Part shown: positions 1-13,165 of the stretch, in pieces
How the letters are laid out: each line of letters begins with the position of its first letter
Numbering within the stretch: position 1 is the stretch's first letter
Assembly: GCF_047948215.1 (NCBI RefSeq)
Contig: NC_134460.1
Span: forward strand, 125,005,324 to 125,069,323
Source of the DNA: Lycorma delicatula
Taxonomy: Eukaryota; Arthropoda; Insecta; Hemiptera; Fulgoridae
DNA length: 64,000 nucleotides
Reading direction: 5' to 3'
Translations under genes and position numbers: made by a program
Notes under the pieces: model-generated
Told to the model about the DNA's origin: nothing
What the model saw: only the letters and a program-made list of their open reading frames with translations
Databases searched by the model: none

Positions 1-1331
1 CGTTTTCACCCCCGAATCCCATCGTGGGATCGAAAGCAATACCGTAATTATCTTCGAAAAGTCGGGAAAGAATAAATATAGTTCAGTTTTCCGAACGCAT
101 CATCGGGCTAAAGTAAACATTTACCTCCGTTGACAAAATTATTTTTAAAAACAAATTAAAATTATCAGCCGGTCCCTTACGTTTCTGTATTATTATAAGA
201 GAATCTTCCTTTACTCAGACATCTATAATGGTAATGGAACAGGGCATTTTACGACCTTCGTTACACGTATACGTACCAGGTAACCGACTTACAATGAAAG
301 TTATTAATCTTACCAGATAATAAATTACAAATAATACATATAGCAAAAATTTATTACATATCCAGTTACCTATTTCATTCAGTAATGTAATATATATATA
401 TACATACACACACACACACACACACACATACACATTATATTAAACAGCTGTTATGGAAAATATGAAAAAAAAGATGAAAGATGGAATAAAAATGCATTGC
501 GGTATGCAGCACACGTATTTCTAAAATAGCTGTTCGTTTAATTTTTGTATAAATACACATATGCTTTAGTATTTTATTCCATATTTTCAGGTGTAAATAA
601 TGAGTGTTCGTATTTATTAAAAAAAAAAAATATTTATTTAACTTTTGACATTACGGTTCGTAAACCGTGGAACACGTACATGTTAAAATTATATTTAAAA
701 AATATACTTTTACGACTTTTGATTGTTTATTTTTTATTGTATAAATTGTTTATCCTTATGTTAATATTTTGCTTCTTGATCTTTCTAGTTTAATTAAAAT
801 TAATAAATCAATTATTTATGGTCAAGTTACACTGAAATAATTATTGAGATAATACATACAAACTAACAGGTAATTTATTATCTTAGAATTTGAAGTTAAT
901 AAACAGCGTAATTTCGATTATTACTTGCTCCATGCATTTAAATGAGTAACAATAAACAAGAAATAAATACATAAAATTAATTTTAACTTCAAAAAGTAAG
1001 TGTAGATCGTTTTATAAAGATTACGTAAGGACGCAGACATTATCTATGCTAAATAATTTTCAAAAACTGAACTGCTTAACTAAAAATATATTTGAAAAAT
1101 TTGCTTTGTTGAAAATTGAAAAGTATTAATTTTTCCTGGAGGGGATAAAACCCCGTTATTCAAAAAATAAAGTTGAGCATATATAAAATTTAATTTAAAT
1201 TCCTCATGCACTCGATCATTTGAAAATAACATCGATTTAAAATAGCTTAGCTGAATGAATATTTGATACTTTTCAATATTAAGCTCCACCAGTTTATTGC
1301 CGTGTCAGTATTTATTGCCAAATAATTGCCT
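1..1331. other. AT-rich background, no gene seen
   Basis: I see no recognisable coding sequence. The stretch contains a TA/CA microsatellite at about 393-436. Short open frames have low-complexity translations and no family resemblance. Confidence 0.6.
393..436. repeat. (TA)n/(CA)n microsatellite
   Basis: A TA run passes directly into a CA run of about fifteen units. Simple sequence repeat, visible directly. Confidence 0.9.
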
Positions 1332-1643
1332 GAGAAGGCTGTATTGGGATTCTGGTTGACACAATTCCTGACCGCCCATGGAGTCTTTCGTTCATACCTT
1401 TGTGGACGAAGAAGTGCTGAAGACCCCTTCTGCCCTTACTGCCAGGAGTTAAACAAGCCGGAACACGTGATATTCCAGTGCCCGTGGTAGGACGAAGAAC
1501 GCCGCGACTGTGCTGCCGTAACTGGGCATCTCGAGCTGGGGACCGTCGTTGGAACGATGTTATGCAGTTCGGTCGACTTTGACACTGTGACGGATTTTGT
1601 GTCGGGAATACTGCAAATGAAATATCGGGTTTCGAGGGGGTGA
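1332..1643 (+). pseudogene. R1-clade non-LTR retrotransposon ORF2, C-terminal end
   Basis: A 5'-truncated fragment of the ORF2 polyprotein (endonuclease plus reverse transcriptase) of an R1-clade LINE. Reading from 1332 gives 104 codons to the stop at 1641-1643. It contains the C-terminal zinc knuckle typical of this clade: CPYC, then about ten residues, then H, then four residues, then C (CPYCQELNKPEHVIFQC). The conserved tail FVSGILQMKYR follows. One in-frame TAG sits just after the knuckle, where a tryptophan is usual, so the copy is dead. Reverse transcriptase and endonuclease are absent. The same family occurs at 26.4-27.45 kb on the other strand, whose tail reads FVSGKLQLKYR. Recognition is from the motif and this paralogy. 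Confidence 0.8.
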
Positions 1644-1942
1644 GGGACAGCTGTGTCGTTCGCCCGTGCTTGCACAGGTGGCGGTGGTGATGAATTGCGA
1701 GGACTCTCGAGCACCTGAGCTAAAAAAATGAGTTTCGGCGGGGCCGTCTCTTTGGGGTTGTCCCCTTTATAAGCAAAATACAAAGGGCCCAGTCCCGGTT
1801 GCTGGGTGATGGGAGGCCGGGAACGACATAGCCGGGTCTGGTGTTTCCCTCAACTGGGGGCTAGAGGCAAGGTACCTCTCGGAACCATGTTCATGCTTAA
1901 TTGGGGATTTGGTTCCTGGAGGTAGAGTTTAAAAAAAAAACA
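1644..1942 (+). mobile_element. R1-clade element 3' UTR and poly(A) tail
   Basis: This GC-rich stretch directly follows the ORF2 stop and ends in an A run at about 1931-1940. It aligns by eye with the reverse strand of 26.39-26.70 kb: shared blocks include gtgcttgcac, ggtggtgatgaa, ggactctcga, cggcggggcc and gctgggtgatgg. That shows both are the 3' end of one family. A possible short target-site duplication is aattgcc (1324-1330) against aactgcc just after the tail, with one mismatch. Confidence 0.75.
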
Positions 1943-2340
1943 ACTGCCTTAAGTATGTTTCCGTTGTTATGTTCAGGACACCAGTTTAAATTCTTGCATT
2001 TGATTTGGTAGTGCTCAATATGTCACTATGATAAGTGTTACGTGTAATATTCTTTTTGAATGTGTACGTTACGTGATATTGTGTCGGAATAATCAAAATT
2101 AAAGAATTTTAAAATTCTTGAATTCAGTTGATTAATTAATTTAATTGTAATTGTTAATGCACTTGTGTTGCTTTTCGTTTTTTTGGTGGAGCATTTTAAA
2201 TTCCTTCTTCGATTACCTGTTCATATACTTTTGATAGTTCATGTTATCTTTTTTTATTCAACTTATTTTGTACCATTTTGTTCAAAATTAGATTCTCTAC
2301 AAAGTTTGTTTAAATGTTTTAGGTTTATTACCCATTTCAC
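1943..2340. other. AT-rich intergenic sequence
   Basis: I see nothing recognisable between the R1 tail and the dispersed repeat that starts at about 2343. Confidence 0.5.
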
Positions 2341-2342
2341 AA

Positions 2343-2690
2343 AGTTACTGTACGTCGTCAAACTTAAAAAAAGGGATTTTACCCAAATTTATTGGTTTCC
2401 ACCACAAATTTTTCAAAAATTCTTTCAGGTACGGTTCTGGGACCAATTTTATTCGATTTTTCAGGTCACAAACTAATAATGCTAATTTTCTCTCTTAATT
2501 AACGTCCTAAAAATTTTAGAACGTCCTCATTCACCGGGATAACTGAAACCCGAGCGAAATCTTTCACTACCCGTAACTCGCAACAAACATTTTTAGGACA
2601 TATATTTAAGTACATTTCCATTATTTTCGAAAGTAGAATAGGTTATATGAAAGTCACGACAGAACTTCATGATATACTCTGTATATAGAT
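2343..2690 (+). repeat. Dispersed repeat family E, copy 1 (empty site)
   Basis: Non-coding repeat sharing ordered blocks with 57.17-57.75 kb: tttattggttt, gttctggga, ttaattaacgt, cgagcgaaatctttcac, gagcgaaatctttt-like blocks, agaatagg and atactctgtata. This copy is continuous at the point where the other copy carries a SINE2, so it acts as an empty-site paralogue. No coding potential is apparent. Confidence 0.65.
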
Positions 2691-3370
2691 TATAACAAAT
2701 TATTTAAACATTTTTTTCTTATTTTACATTTTTTATGAATGTTTTTTTTAAATTTTTAGTGATGCACATTTAAAACTTAATACTTAAATACCTTAATACT
2801 TAATAATTTAAATACCTTTCTGTCTTTTCAATTTTTCTGTACCCTTCTCAGATTTTATACACCATTTACTGCGGGATTGGTTTGAAATTAAGTCCTTTTT
2901 TTTTCATTCTAATTACCTATTTCCAGTGGTTAATAATTAATTTTAATCACAACAGTTTATGTAATAAACAGGCAGAAAAAATTCGTGAAGGATAGAAATC
3001 ATAGATTCTAAAAGAAAACCTTTTCATTTCATTAAAAATATTATTCGATGTTATGGATGTAAAGTTATACAACGAATACTTTGTATTATGGTGTAATTAC
3101 TCCATATAATGAGTTTTCTAGTTTCTTCTGTACTCCATGTATTCAATTTTGATGTGTAGTAACAGTTTTACTACCCCGGTTTTATGAGCTTTAAACGTAA
3201 TTTAATATTGACGAATTTGATCAAATTTTACGTATAAACTATATACAACCCCAATATTTGTAGATTTTCAAGTAAAAGCGTGTTTATGAAAATCTTAATT
3301 TGTTTTTTTTTGTTTCTCACTAATAAATATTTCAAATTGGAGTTAAAAAGTGACAAATTTTTTTTAAGTT
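2691..3370. other. AT-rich intergenic sequence
   Basis: Homopolymer-rich, with no family recognised. Confidence 0.5.
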
Positions 3371-3374
3371 TAAT

Positions 3375-4140
3375 TTTTTACTTTCTTAACATCACATCAT
3401 AGGGAAAGTATGGTTATCAGTCAAAATAAATGAAGGGTAAAATCAGTCAAAAAATGTTTTTTCGTTTCTCGACATTTCAGGGACCCAGGGATCCCCAAAA
3501 AATTGGCTGGTAGTGTTCATAGGTGTATGAACGTGTGTAGGCGTGTTTGAAGTGTATTAACTTTCGCCCTAATAAACCGATTTTGATGAAATTTAGCACA
3601 GGGTCTATTGTATGGGGCAGTTCAAATTTTTGCAAACATAACCCCACTTTATATTAAGCTCAGTATATGCGAACATGCTTATCTTATCATTTAAAAAATA
3701 ATTTTGACCAAAAATTTTCCCTTTCTACAGAATCGGAAAAAGGTATCTTTATTTATTGAATATTTTTAAACGAATTTGATTTTATGTCTTCCTTAGCATA
3801 GTAGTCGTGTAAGTGGCCCAAAAAATACTTTGGGGCTATATTGGGGGTTGGGGTATGGGGGCCGATAAAAATTTTAAAATATCGACGTTTTAATAATATT
3901 ATTACAGTAAAATTTCATTGTAATCCACCCTCACCGCCTAAAAAGAAATGTTAAGTAACTTTTTATTAATTGTATATTTTTCAGCGGATTTTTTTTAATG
4001 TTTCCCATTTAACATAAAAAACTTGGAGAAATCAAAAAAATTTCTTGGGAGGTGATTTTAGGGATGTAAAACAGGAAAAAAGTAAAACAAAAAATAGACT
4101 GAATTTTTAAACTTTTTTCATGTATTATTATTTTTATACT
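3375..4140 (+). repeat. Dispersed repeat family A, copy 1
   Basis: Non-coding repeat that opens with a ttttactttc end. It includes an inner block around 3880-3925 (cagtaaaatttcattgtaat) whose reverse complement recurs at 27.52 and 63.18 kb. The phrase acttggagaaat near 4021 recurs at about 63721. Start and end are approximate, and the family is unnamed as far as I can tell. Confidence 0.45.
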
Positions 4141-7100
4141 ATATAAGAATAAATAACCAATGCCAAGAAAGTTTTACAACTTTGTTGTCAGCTTTTTAAT
4201 ATTCGTTTTTTATATTAATGAAAATTAGACCATTGGAAAATTGTAAATACGATCTAATTCTACACCAAAAAATATTTCTCAATAGCTAAGAGATTTTAAT
4301 AGAAATTTCTATAAAATCATTCAGTCATGAAGAGTAATAATTTAGCTGAAAGAGAAAAAATGGAAGAGATGCACAACGATATTAAAAATTTCTAACCCTA
4401 TATTTTTTCGTTTAGATATTTTCCATTATTTTATTTTTGGTTAGTCTTAATATAAAAATGGTTGTGATTTGAATAATTATCTCATTGAAATGCTGTTTCT
4501 TTGAGAAATGTTATTAACTTTTTTTTTAAATTTATTAACGAGTATAATTTTAATTAAGCAAAAAGGTGTCAAATATTCAACAATTTTATACGGATACGGG
4601 GGCCGAGTAAACTACCAACAGTTTGTAGTAAACGTTGTTTGCAAAATGAAACACAGAAATACAGAGTTATAAAACAAACTAAATTTCAATTTGTTTCAAA
4701 ATGTGAATGTTTCTTTCTAAATGTTAAAACTTAAACATTTTGAAATTAAACGTAATGCCATTACCTAACAGGTTGTAGGTGACCATACATGAAATACAAG
4801 TCACTCTTTATACTTATACAGCCATTGTCAAGGTAACAAGTATCTAATGCCAGGCTTATTAAGAAAGTGAGTGTGATTTGTTTCCTTCTAATATATTTGT
4901 ATATTTCCTTCTAGTATATTTGTTTAATATAGCCAAATATACTGTTGCATATCAGCATAACAATCCTGCCGAAATACAGATATTCATTTCTAAAAATTAT
5001 TTTTTCCTTCTGTTTATCAGAGGAATTACCTGTATAGTGAACATTATTACTTTGCGAGAAAGCAGTTTTGATTACTGCCGATAAAGTTAATAATGAATTA
5101 CATTAGTCATTTAATTACGGAATTTTGTTCTACATTATAGAATATAATTTTAAATATGCAACGGCAAACAAAGGTCTATTTTCATTACACGTTTTAAATT
5201 TCTTTCAAAATAATTTTTTATTTAATCTCGTAATTAATTTAGTCGTGATTAATATAAACTGTTATCAATTATTCATATTTCTTGAAAAATTTTCTCTGAT
5301 AAGCGTTGCTATAAAACGTGCTGCTACATTGGAGCACGAATGGTAATTTAAGAACTGAGGAAAAACAAACTCCCCTGAATTGTCAAGAAGAGATGATTTT
5401 GATAAAAAACTATATTACTGTGGTTGAAAAATGGTTGTTCATGAATATAGTAGTCAGTTGGATGTGTCTTATCATTCTTTGAACTAGAATGTTAGCTACT
5501 ACTTTCCGACAAAAACACACACACACAAAGTAACTTATTGTCACGTAACGTGGTAATGAATAAAATATCCTGTAGTGACATATGACTTTGACTTATAAGG
5601 CAATGACTATTTTCCATTCTTCTTCTTACACTTCTTTTTTTACTGTATCTTATTCTTCAGATTTCTTTACGTGACATCATCTATGAAGTATTGTCATCAA
5701 CTATAATTCATATTTATTTTTCTCCTTTCTCTTGCTACTCTCAAACTACATCTACTGTTACTTTTTCAGAATCATCTTTTCCTTTTATCATATTATCCAG
5801 TGTTTACTTCGCTGGATTTCTCTTTGATAAATTTACTTTGCTTCATAGAGTTACATTGTTTGAATATAGATTTCATGATAGAAATAGCGTGAATTTACTT
5901 TTGATATCTGCTGGATTTTAAATTGCTCTTTATATCAATCGCAATTTTTTTTTTCAGTTACGAATTATATCGATTCTTTCCTGTCGCTTAAATTCTTATC
6001 ACTTTTTTTCTGTCCTAAGGCAGACTTATATTATTAAGAAGATTTCTATTTTATATTTTTTCATGCAATTACTTTTTAGTATTTGTTCAGTTCTTTACTG
6101 TTAGATCGTTTACCGTTTTCGTTTTTGGGATTTGTTTCTTCATCGAAATAAAATTGTTTGAGTTCATTATACTTGATTTTGTGTGAAACTGTTTTAATAT
6201 TTATTTTGTGTATTTAAACCGGTTTCAATTCAATAATTTCCTTTTTTCGCTTGGTTAATCCTACTTCTCTACTAGATGGAATTAAGTTTCCTCATGTACC
6301 TTCATACAAAATCTACTGCTTTCCTTCATTAATTAGAATTTCTCCTTCCCAACAACTTTATTAGCATTACCTTTTTACTCTGTACAGTTCTTTTAAGCTA
6401 TTTGCTATTACATTTCTAAATCAACTTATAAATTATTATCATTAAATCATACGCTATTTGTTTGTTGTAGAATGAAAAACTCCCTCGTCGTAAAAATATT
6501 CTGGAAAATTGAATTTTCATTGGCTCTTTATCTAGTAATAAGCTGACAAATAACAGAACAGTCAATTTTTCTTGCTTCATCCCTTTACATTCGCTTCCTA
6601 TTTACTAAAGTCGCCAGGAAAATTTAGCTTTTTTTTTTGAGACAGAGTTACAAGTAGGACGAGATGCAGTTGAGAATCTCAGTGATTTTAATATAAGATA
6701 AAAGATTTTAAATGGAATTTCACTTTAATGATACGTATAAATGTAATTTCAGTTTAATGATATGTATAAAGTAAATTCAAAATAACAATTATTACTAGAT
6801 GTATGCGTAGCCTGATTATTAAGGGGGAAAATTCAGGAAATTTAGAATAGTGTTTCATGTATACCCTACACAGTTAAGTTAAAAGTAAAACATGATAGGA
6901 AATTTCTTTTTTCTTATTTATGAGCTAGTGCTAGTCATTCTATTTCGATTCCCTCAATCGATACTCTTCGCCAGTTGACGGTCTACATCCCTATAAAAAA
7001 CATAATATGGAATTAACCGTTTTCATTCTTGATTATTTTAATCTTCACAACGTAATATCAAGAATTACGGAATTATCGAGTTATAAAAAGTTAAGAATAC

Positions 7101-8688
7101 GGTACAAAATATTTTTAAAAAATTTCATACATCGTTATTTTTTGAACGTAAAGAAGCATTGTACTTTGCTTCGAACAAGATCGCTTGGGATGTTCCTCGT
7201 CAAAATTGTTTTAAAATCCTTGACCTTTCTTCTTGAGCCCATGTAGCATATTAATTTGTATTTCTGGCAGCAATCTGTTTTTCGGTTTAAAAGAAGTTAT
7301 TAGAATTAGTTTTGAATTCTAGTTTTAAAATTTTAGAATTAGTTTTGAATTAATTAATTTCTAACAATTCGTAAAATTGTTATACGAAGAAAAGTATAAC
7401 AATTTTACCCTGTACCTTCGTATCATTACATCATTTCACGTGAATATCCCATCTTTCACATGTCTTTAGTAAAAGTATAAATTCTATTTTAGTAAGATTT
7501 TTCCTTACTGCCCCGGTTAATCTCCATATACAAGTTTTGGTCTCGCAACAGTAGTTACCTTAAAAAAGTTATTATTTTAGTAATTTTTAACTGTATTTTC
7601 AGGTATTGTTATATATTAATTCTTTTGAAATTCTGTTTATTACGTGTTTAATTATTCTGTTTTATACTGATTAGGTTTCATAAAAGTTATTATTTCTTTG
7701 ATAATGTAGTATAAATTAATTTGATAATGTAGTATAAATTAATGTGGCAATACTCGCATTTAAGTATAGTTGTTTTGTTAATGATCGGTGGAATTTATTG
7801 CCGTACTATTAGAATTAATTTACTATATACTAGAGTTAATAAATTTATTGATATTTATTTACGTTCCAGAATAAACTGTAGATTTAAAAAAAAACCCCGT
7901 AGCGTTAGTGTAATATTTCTTCGACTTAACTTATTCTACGATGTCGTTCCAGGATTAAAATTCACCCTTCGTCACATCCTTTCTTCTGTTTCTTTACACG
8001 GGGTGCATTTTTAAGTAAGAATAAAAACTTATAACAAAAAAATAATAACAGGATAGCATGTAAGGTCTTTAATTTTTTGTTTTTAAATTTATAACTTTTT
8101 ATTTCAGTTTTTTTGTTGTATTATGCCAGTGTATTTCTCTTAGCATATCTTCTTTGTTGCGTGTTGATAGATAATGCTAGGTATAAATTTTCATTAATGG
8201 TAATAAAATACATTAATTTATTCATTAAGTTGGTTGGTGCATGGCTAATAACTCTACTTTTAGTGCTATGAGATAAATGACAGTGTCGTTTACCACGGAT
8301 TTATTTTGCATTACCAACCTTCGATTTCAAATGTGTAGTTGTGTCGGTTAAGGGATTTTCTTTTTTTAACTAGTTGGAAACACTTTTAAAGTAATTTCTT
8401 TTTCTTTACTTAGATTATTTTACTACTAATTTACATAAATTAACTATACTGAAATACCCTAAAATTGTGCTTAGATATGAACTTGATCATCCTTTTCTAA
8501 AAAAAAGTAAAGTAGAATAAGTTAACATTTGTTAATAAAAAATAACCAAAAACCTCTTTTTCAGTTTTACAAGAAACTAATAACAAAGAATGTTTATGAT
8601 ACTTGTTCACAAAAAAGTACGATAAGTACACAAATTATTACGAAAGATACTGAAACTGTTCTCATAAGAACAGTTTAAATGAATCTGT

Positions 8689-8690
<2 letters not shown>
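4141..8690. other. Long AT-rich region, no gene seen
   Basis: About 4.5 kb of AT-rich DNA. Open frames at 4.9, 5.1, 5.7, 7.0 and 7.7 kb are short, rich in F/I/L/Y/K and match nothing I know. I treat them as chance frames. A small perfect hairpin (10-bp arms, 4-nt loop) lies at 8653-8676, beside the following TA tract. Confidence 0.55.

Positions 8691-8691
<1 letters not shown>

Positions 8692-8766
<75 letters not shown>
8692..8766. repeat. (TA)n microsatellite
   Basis: About 37 uninterrupted TA units, the longest simple repeat in the window. Confidence 0.95.
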
Positions 8767-8771
<5 letters not shown>

Positions 8772-8975
8772 AAATTCTGAGTTAACAGAATTAGAATATT
8801 TAAATTTAATAAAGATGAGAGCATTCGTAAGCTCAACGCTTAAAAAATATACTTCGCAGCGCCCTACCTGCTTCCTTAAATTGGTACTTATTTTATTAAA
8901 TTCTTTAAAATGTGTAAGTTTTTAATAGAATTACAAATGTAGAATAGAACCTTCAGTATATTATATCTATATATA

Positions 8976-10685
8976 CAGAATGTTTCAAAAATGGTGGGCT
9001 GGCTTTACATTTTCGAATTCTACTTGTAAAACTAAACAAAAAATATCCTTAGGAAAAATAGCGATTTATCCTTCGTTCTCTCCTTATCCCCCATTTTGTT
9101 ATTTTTATATAAAAATTCATATCTCGAGTTAGGATGGACGAATCACATTAATATTTGCTAAGCGTCTTGGTAATAAAGTTTTAAAATTACAAAAGAAATC
9201 TGGAATTAGATACCTTCGCAAATTACAAAATGGCAGCCATGTTTATTTTTCAATCCGTTATATCTCCGTTAATATTAGTTTTATCAAAATTTATGTTATT
9301 TTCTAAAATATTAAAGCCTTTTATTTTAAACAAAATGACCTTTTATTTTTTTTAAATCGGTTAACAAATAGCCGAATTATGGAAGAAAGTTGTTGGTAAT
9401 TTTGTGTCTGTTTTCATGTCTTCCATTTTTCGTTCAATTCGATTAAATATCAAATTAAGTAATAATTTTTTACAATAATAGATCCAATAAATAAAAATAT
9501 AAAACTACCTGTGATAATCACGTTAATTAGGTCATTAGGTGACCTAATCAGGACATAAGGTGTAATTAAATAGTTAACAATTGTTAAAAGTTATCAGAGA
9601 TGTTCAATGTGACCACAGTTAGAAATTACACAAGTCTCCAGTCCTTTTCTGAGAGATTATCTTAACCGTTAAAAAATTCCGAGAGTATTTCTGATTTCTT
9701 GAAATTAATTTTGGTTCCTTTGTTGAAGATCCTCAATGTTATAAGTTTCAAATGTCCCCACAGGTAGAAGTCAAAAGCGTTTGTCAGGTGATCGGGCAGG
9801 CCAGAACACCGGACCATCCACAGCGAATAAATTTTTCATGGAAAGTTTCATGCAGGAAATCTGATACCGACTGACAGAAATGTGCTGGAGCTCTATCGTG
9901 GTGAAACCACATATTTCCTCTTAATTTTAGAGGTCTTTCAAAAAAAATGTGGAAGATTTCGGTTAAATGAGCAAGATAATTTTCTCCATTTAAACGATTT
10001 GGTAGAATGACAGGACCCAAAAAATAATCATTGAAAATACCTTCCCAGATGTTCAGGGAAAATCTTTGTTGATAGCTACTTTGGAAGGTAACATGAGGAT
10101 TCTTGTCGCTCCAGGTACGCTGGTTGTGATAGTTTAAAATGTTATTTAATATTTAATCTGATTGTGAGAAAATTATTACTTCTAATTTACAATACTAGAA
10201 TTAACAATAAACAAAAACAATTAATATTATTTAATCGAATTGAACGTGAAGTGGAGGATATGAAAACAGACACAAAATTACATCAATTTTCTGCCATAAC
10301 TCGTCTATTTGTTAATCGATTTAAAAACAATAAAATGTAATTTTGTTCAAAATAAAAGGGTTAATATTTTAACAAATAAAATAAAAACTATTATTTACGG
10401 AGATATAACGGATTGAAAAATAAACATGGCCACCATTTTGTAATTTGCGAAGGTATTTAATTAATGATTTTTTTCTAATTTTAAAAGTTCATTACCAAGA
10501 CGCTTACCAAATATTAATGTGATCGTCTATCCGAACTTGAGATATAAATTTTTATATAAAAATAACAAAATGGCGGACAGGGAGAGAACGAAGGAGAGAA
10601 ATCTCTAGTTTTCGTAAGGATATTTTTTGTTTAGTTTTACAAGTAGATTTCGAAAAAGTATAGCCAGCCCACCATTTAGAAACAC

Positions 10686-10687
<2 letters not shown>
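8976..10687 (-). mobile_element. Mariner-type DNA transposon with long terminal inverted repeats
   Basis: The left end begins cagaatgtttc after TA. The right end, read on the minus strand, begins cagtgtttctaaatgg. The two ends stay alignable inward for roughly 470 bp (8976-9450 against 10687-10215), sharing ggtgggctgg, acaaaaaatatcctta, caaaatgg, aatccgttatatctcc and gttcaattcgattaaat. Between them lies a broken DD34D-type transposase on the minus strand. A solo end of the same family lies at 49213-49640. Long inverted repeats are unusual for mariner elements, where about 30 bp is the norm. The right boundary runs into a TG/TA microsatellite, so the second TA of the duplication cannot be read. 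Confidence 0.8.
9640..10135 (-). pseudogene. Mariner/Tc1-superfamily transposase remnant
   Basis: Catalytic-domain remnant of a cut-and-paste transposase, which would excise and insert the element at TA. Read from about 10130 downwards one frame gives RTWSDKNPHVTFQSS, then NIWEGIF and GPVILPNRLNGENYL. It continues to the second catalytic block MWFHHDRAPAHF, where the Asp is kept. Around 9810-9790 the frame is lost, and the third catalytic block FDFYLWGHLK resumes in another frame. The spacing of the last two Asp residues fits DD34D. The N-terminal DNA-binding region is missing and at least two frameshifts are present, so no enzyme is made. Confidence 0.75.
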
Positions 10688-10718
<31 letters not shown>

Positions 10719-10745
10719 TTTTTTTTACACACACAGACACACGAA
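10683..10745. repeat. (TG)n(TA)n(AC)n microsatellite
   Basis: A TG run, a TA run, a T run and then an ACAC/AGAC run follow the transposon's right end. It may have expanded from the element terminus gtgtttc. Confidence 0.8.
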
Positions 10746-13153
10746 AACCGTAACATCTTGATCTATGAAAATTTATCTTACAAACCACTTGATGGAAAAA
10801 TACTTGGTTTTATAACCTATTAAGCTTGTTTTATAAGTTATGGTTTTAATTGCAATTAGTCGTACTTGAAAAATACGTACAGGAATATTTCGTTATATAA
10901 ATTTAAATGATTGTATGTATATCATTAAGAGATTGTATTAAAAATAAGTTTCTAAATATAATTGCATTCAGGTTAGATTTTTATCCGTTAAGTTTTTCTT
11001 AGTTTATTTCCGACGGTCGGTTTCAATATGTTAGTGTTTTGTTATTAAAAAAAAGAAAGAAAAACAACTACCGCATTTAATTTTCTTTTTTTCAATTGAT
11101 ATAAATATTTACCAGAAAAGAATACATTCTCATAGCGTAGTAACCGTATATTAGAATTAGTTGTTTTGTACAGTAGTAGTTTCTCTGCAGTATACTGTAA
11201 AACAATGGCATCTTTTCCTAATTCACGATCCACCTTCTGAAAATGTTTTCTTTTTTTGATTGTCGTTTTTAATATGATTAATTCACCACATAAACACGAA
11301 GCTTGGGTTATGAGAATACGAAATGGAAGAGTTTTATAGAGTATAAAAAAATACCATGTCTGACCGGAGTTTGAACCCGGGACTTCCGGTATAATTAAGG
11401 CCGGCCATGGAGATCATAATTTTTCTTTTACAATCGCATTTATACATATATTCTCTTGTGAATTAAAATTATGGAATAATGTACGTTATATAATAGTGTT
11501 GAAACAAATGTTATGATAGCGAAAAAAAAAATAGCATTTCTGAAAGCTATTAAAATAGCAGTTATTTAATATAGCGGCCTAACTTTAATTCTGAGATGTA
11601 CATAAGCAGAACTTATAAATTATTCTGCCGGAAAAACAAAAAAAATTATTTTATGAATAATTTTTCATTATTTCTGCAGATTTTATTTCAGATAAATACT
11701 CGTACAGTTTAGTACAAGCCTTAATCCGGAATAGAACAATTTTTTTTGTCAAGTGGTCGTTACATAAAATTTGTCAATCATCATTTTTCCTAAAAATAGG
11801 AGTTCTGTTCGCTGATATTAATACAGTTATGTTCTTGTTTTCATATTTATTTAAATTTATTAAAAAACAGGGACTTATTAAAAATTTATTTTAGCCGTGT
11901 TACAGTATTTTAAATACGGTAGGCTAAGTAAATATGTTTTAAAATAATTATATATTTTTTCTTTTTTTTTACTTTTGTTTATATTTTTCTTCGTTTCTCG
12001 CTTTTTAACCGATTCTAAATGCTGAATTGTCTCTGCAGTTTTGAACCGTCGTAAAGAATTAACTCGTTGAAAGACCTAGTAAGCGTACGGAAAAGTAGTA
12101 ATGGAGTGGTATATCGTTGAAAAACGAGTACCTGATAACGTGACGAGAATCATCATATCTTTTCTTCTTTCTCTTTTTTCCTTTTTCTTTTTTCTAACCC
12201 TTTTTACTTACTTCGTATTCCGAATAGCAATTTGAAACTTGTTTTTCACTGGATCGCATTATCAGTTTTTTTTTTGTTTTGTTTTACTTTATTTTTATTT
12301 TATTCTTTTCTGTCTTGTAAACTTCTCAATCCTACTTTGTTATAGCCTAGGCTTTTTATATTTTATTTTTAAATTTTACCTTTGTTTGACCTATTTTTAT
12401 AATATATGTGACATATAATATTACCATAATTTAAATTAAGCTTAGATATCTTATCTTTTCACTATCCATTTTTTCATGACAGACGTTTTTAGAATATTAA
12501 AATAAGATTTTTTAAATCTTTTATAATTTAAATAACTTTGTTTCACATCTTATAAAAACTTTTTTCGTTGAAAAAATTGATAAATGTGATAACTTATTAA
12601 ATATTTTTAAAGTTATTCTGTCAGTTATAAATACGTATTTGTTTCTGTGTACGAAAGAATAACGTGAAATATGAATTCTTTGTTCCAATCACCACTATAG
12701 ATTTTCTGAAGTTTAATCATAGTCATAGAAAAATAAAATTCCTTCTTTTTTCTATCTTTTTTTTTTACTTTTACTCTTCTGAATAATCCTTTCTCCTACT
12801 GTTTTATTATTATTACCTATTTGAAGAAAACCTTCTGTTAAATTCATTGTTGAATTAAAAAAAAAAGATAATGGAAATAATTGTTTTCTTACTTTAACTG
12901 AACTTACTTTAACTGAAGTTAAATACTTCAGTTTTTTTTTAGATTTAAATTATAATTGCTTATTAAATGTTTTATTTCACCAATTATTGGCGATCAGATG
13001 GCACAGTTATAAAAAAAAATTTTTATACTCGCACAAGTAAATGTATTTCGAAAATTGTACATTTGTTTTTTTTTACTAATTCATAGAATACTGAGCACTA
13101 TTTTCCATGATTTAACGAGTCTTTAAATTGGTGTATTGTTAGAAAAAATTAGA
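10746..13153. other. AT-rich intergenic sequence with a SINE1 scrap
   Basis: Nothing coding recognised. The only element seen is the small SINE1 fragment at about 11352-11410. Confidence 0.5.
11352..11410 (-). repeat. SINE1 fragment (tRNA-like part)
   Basis: The minus strand carries the B-box region (a degraded form of gggttcgaatccc) and the ggccgg start seen in the fuller SINE1 copies at 53.4 and 62.2 kb. About 60 bp remain. Confidence 0.55.
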
Positions 13154-13165
13154 CATTAATTGTTA

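Noticed and set aside
5691..5921. 76-codon Ser/Phe-rich frame, possible secreted peptide
   Set aside because: No clear signal-peptide architecture, conserved cysteines or paralogue. A chance frame in T-rich DNA is more likely.
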